From positions 1-6,936 of the forward strand of contig JBPOIS010000058.1 of NCBI GenBank assembly GCA_052034295.1: DNA of 6,936 nt, written 5' to 3'. The notes below the pieces were generated by a model, which ran no database searches, was not told the origin of the DNA, and saw only the letters and a list, made by a program, of their open reading frames with translations. Every line of letters begins with the position of its first letter. The first letter of the stretch is position 1. This stretch comes from JBPOIS01 sp052034295. Lineage in GTDB: Bacteria; Pseudomonadota; Gammaproteobacteria; Pseudomonadales; Moraxellaceae. The translations under genes and the position numbers were made by a program. Positions 6,707 through 6,936 of the stretch are shown piece after piece.

Positions 6707-6936
6707 TCAGCCTGCTGCCATCTGGGCAAACACCTCGCGTGCGGCGGCCACGGTGTAGTCGATGTCGGCGTCCGTGTGCGCACTGCTGATGAATCCGGCC
6801 TCAAAGGCAGACGGGGCCAGATACACGCCCCGGTCCAGCATGCCATGGAAAAACCGCTTGAACGCGTCCACATCGCAGGCGGTCATGGCGGCATAACTGG
6901 ACAGGTCCTCCGAATCGGTGAAATACAGCCCAAACA
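6707..6936 (-). CDS. hemL: Glutamate-1-semialdehyde 2,1-aminomutase, C-terminal end only
   Basis: Pyridoxal-phosphate enzyme that converts glutamate-1-semialdehyde to 5-aminolevulinate, the last step of the C5 route to heme and other tetrapyrroles, in the cytosol. Only the final 75 codons are inside the window; the full protein is about 425-430 residues. They show the conserved family ending: FGLYFTD, then ACDVDAFKRFFHGMLDRGVY, then LAPSAFEAGFISSAHTDADI and a final helix ending in MAAG and TGA. This matches the E. coli HemL C-terminus closely, including the LAPSAFEAGF motif. The gene is transcribed toward tetR, from which it is separated by about 510 bp, so the two are probably independent transcription units. 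No clear terminator follows. Confidence 0.95.
   Translation of the reverse strand, partial: FGLYFTDSEDLSSYAAMTACDVDAFKRFFHGMLDRGVYLAPSAFEAGFISSAHTDADIDYTVAAAREVFAQMAAG

Noticed and set aside
6443..6936. Plus-strand frame from the ATG at 6443 to the window end
   Set aside because: No ribosome-binding site, no recognisable motif, and its second half is antisense to the conserved hemL end.

Overview
The window is GC-rich chromosomal DNA from a Gram-negative proteobacterium, most likely beta or gamma. The closest family resemblances are a proteobacterial-type transketolase next to a GAPDH/Epd-family dehydrogenase, a NorM-like MATE exporter and HemL. Every gene I can support lies on the minus strand, so transcription runs from high to low coordinates. 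No rRNA, tRNA, CRISPR array, IS element or phage gene was seen.

Layout in the direction of transcription: (1) 6936-6707 is the last 75 codons of hemL (glutamate-1-semialdehyde aminomutase, tetrapyrrole synthesis), cut by the window edge. (2) 6706-6194 is about 510 bp without a convincing gene. Its tetR-proximal end is AT-rich and carries two copies of an AACG-NN-CGTT dyad in inverted arrangement around a possible -10 element. (3) 6193-5567 is a TetR-family repressor. (4) 5448-4036 is a MATE multidrug/Na+ exporter gene interrupted by an in-frame amber codon (TAG) at codon 394; the rest of its last two helices continue in the same frame to a normal TGA. (5) 3964-1976 is transketolase (tkt), with its own plausible sigma-70 promoter. 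(6) 1962-1901 holds two tandem hairpins, the second a strong intrinsic terminator ending 15 nt before the next start codon. (7) 1885-845 is a GAPDH-family dehydrogenase (GAPDH or erythrose-4-phosphate dehydrogenase) with altered residues around the active site. (8) 789-1 is an unrecognised two-helix membrane protein with an AT-rich middle.

How the parts fit: tkt and the dehydrogenase form a pentose-phosphate/glycolysis pair around glyceraldehyde-3-phosphate and erythrose-4-phosphate (the latter a pyridoxal-phosphate precursor in Epd-containing bacteria). The pgk gene that often follows is absent here and the unknown membrane protein stands in its place. TetR and MATE look like a self-regulated efflux unit, probably no longer fully functional because of the amber codon. 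The points most worth a second look are the amber-interrupted MATE gene, the attenuator-like leader of the dehydrogenase gene, the dehydrogenase's unusual phosphate-binding and post-cysteine motifs, the paired operator dyads, and the AT-rich orphan membrane gene.
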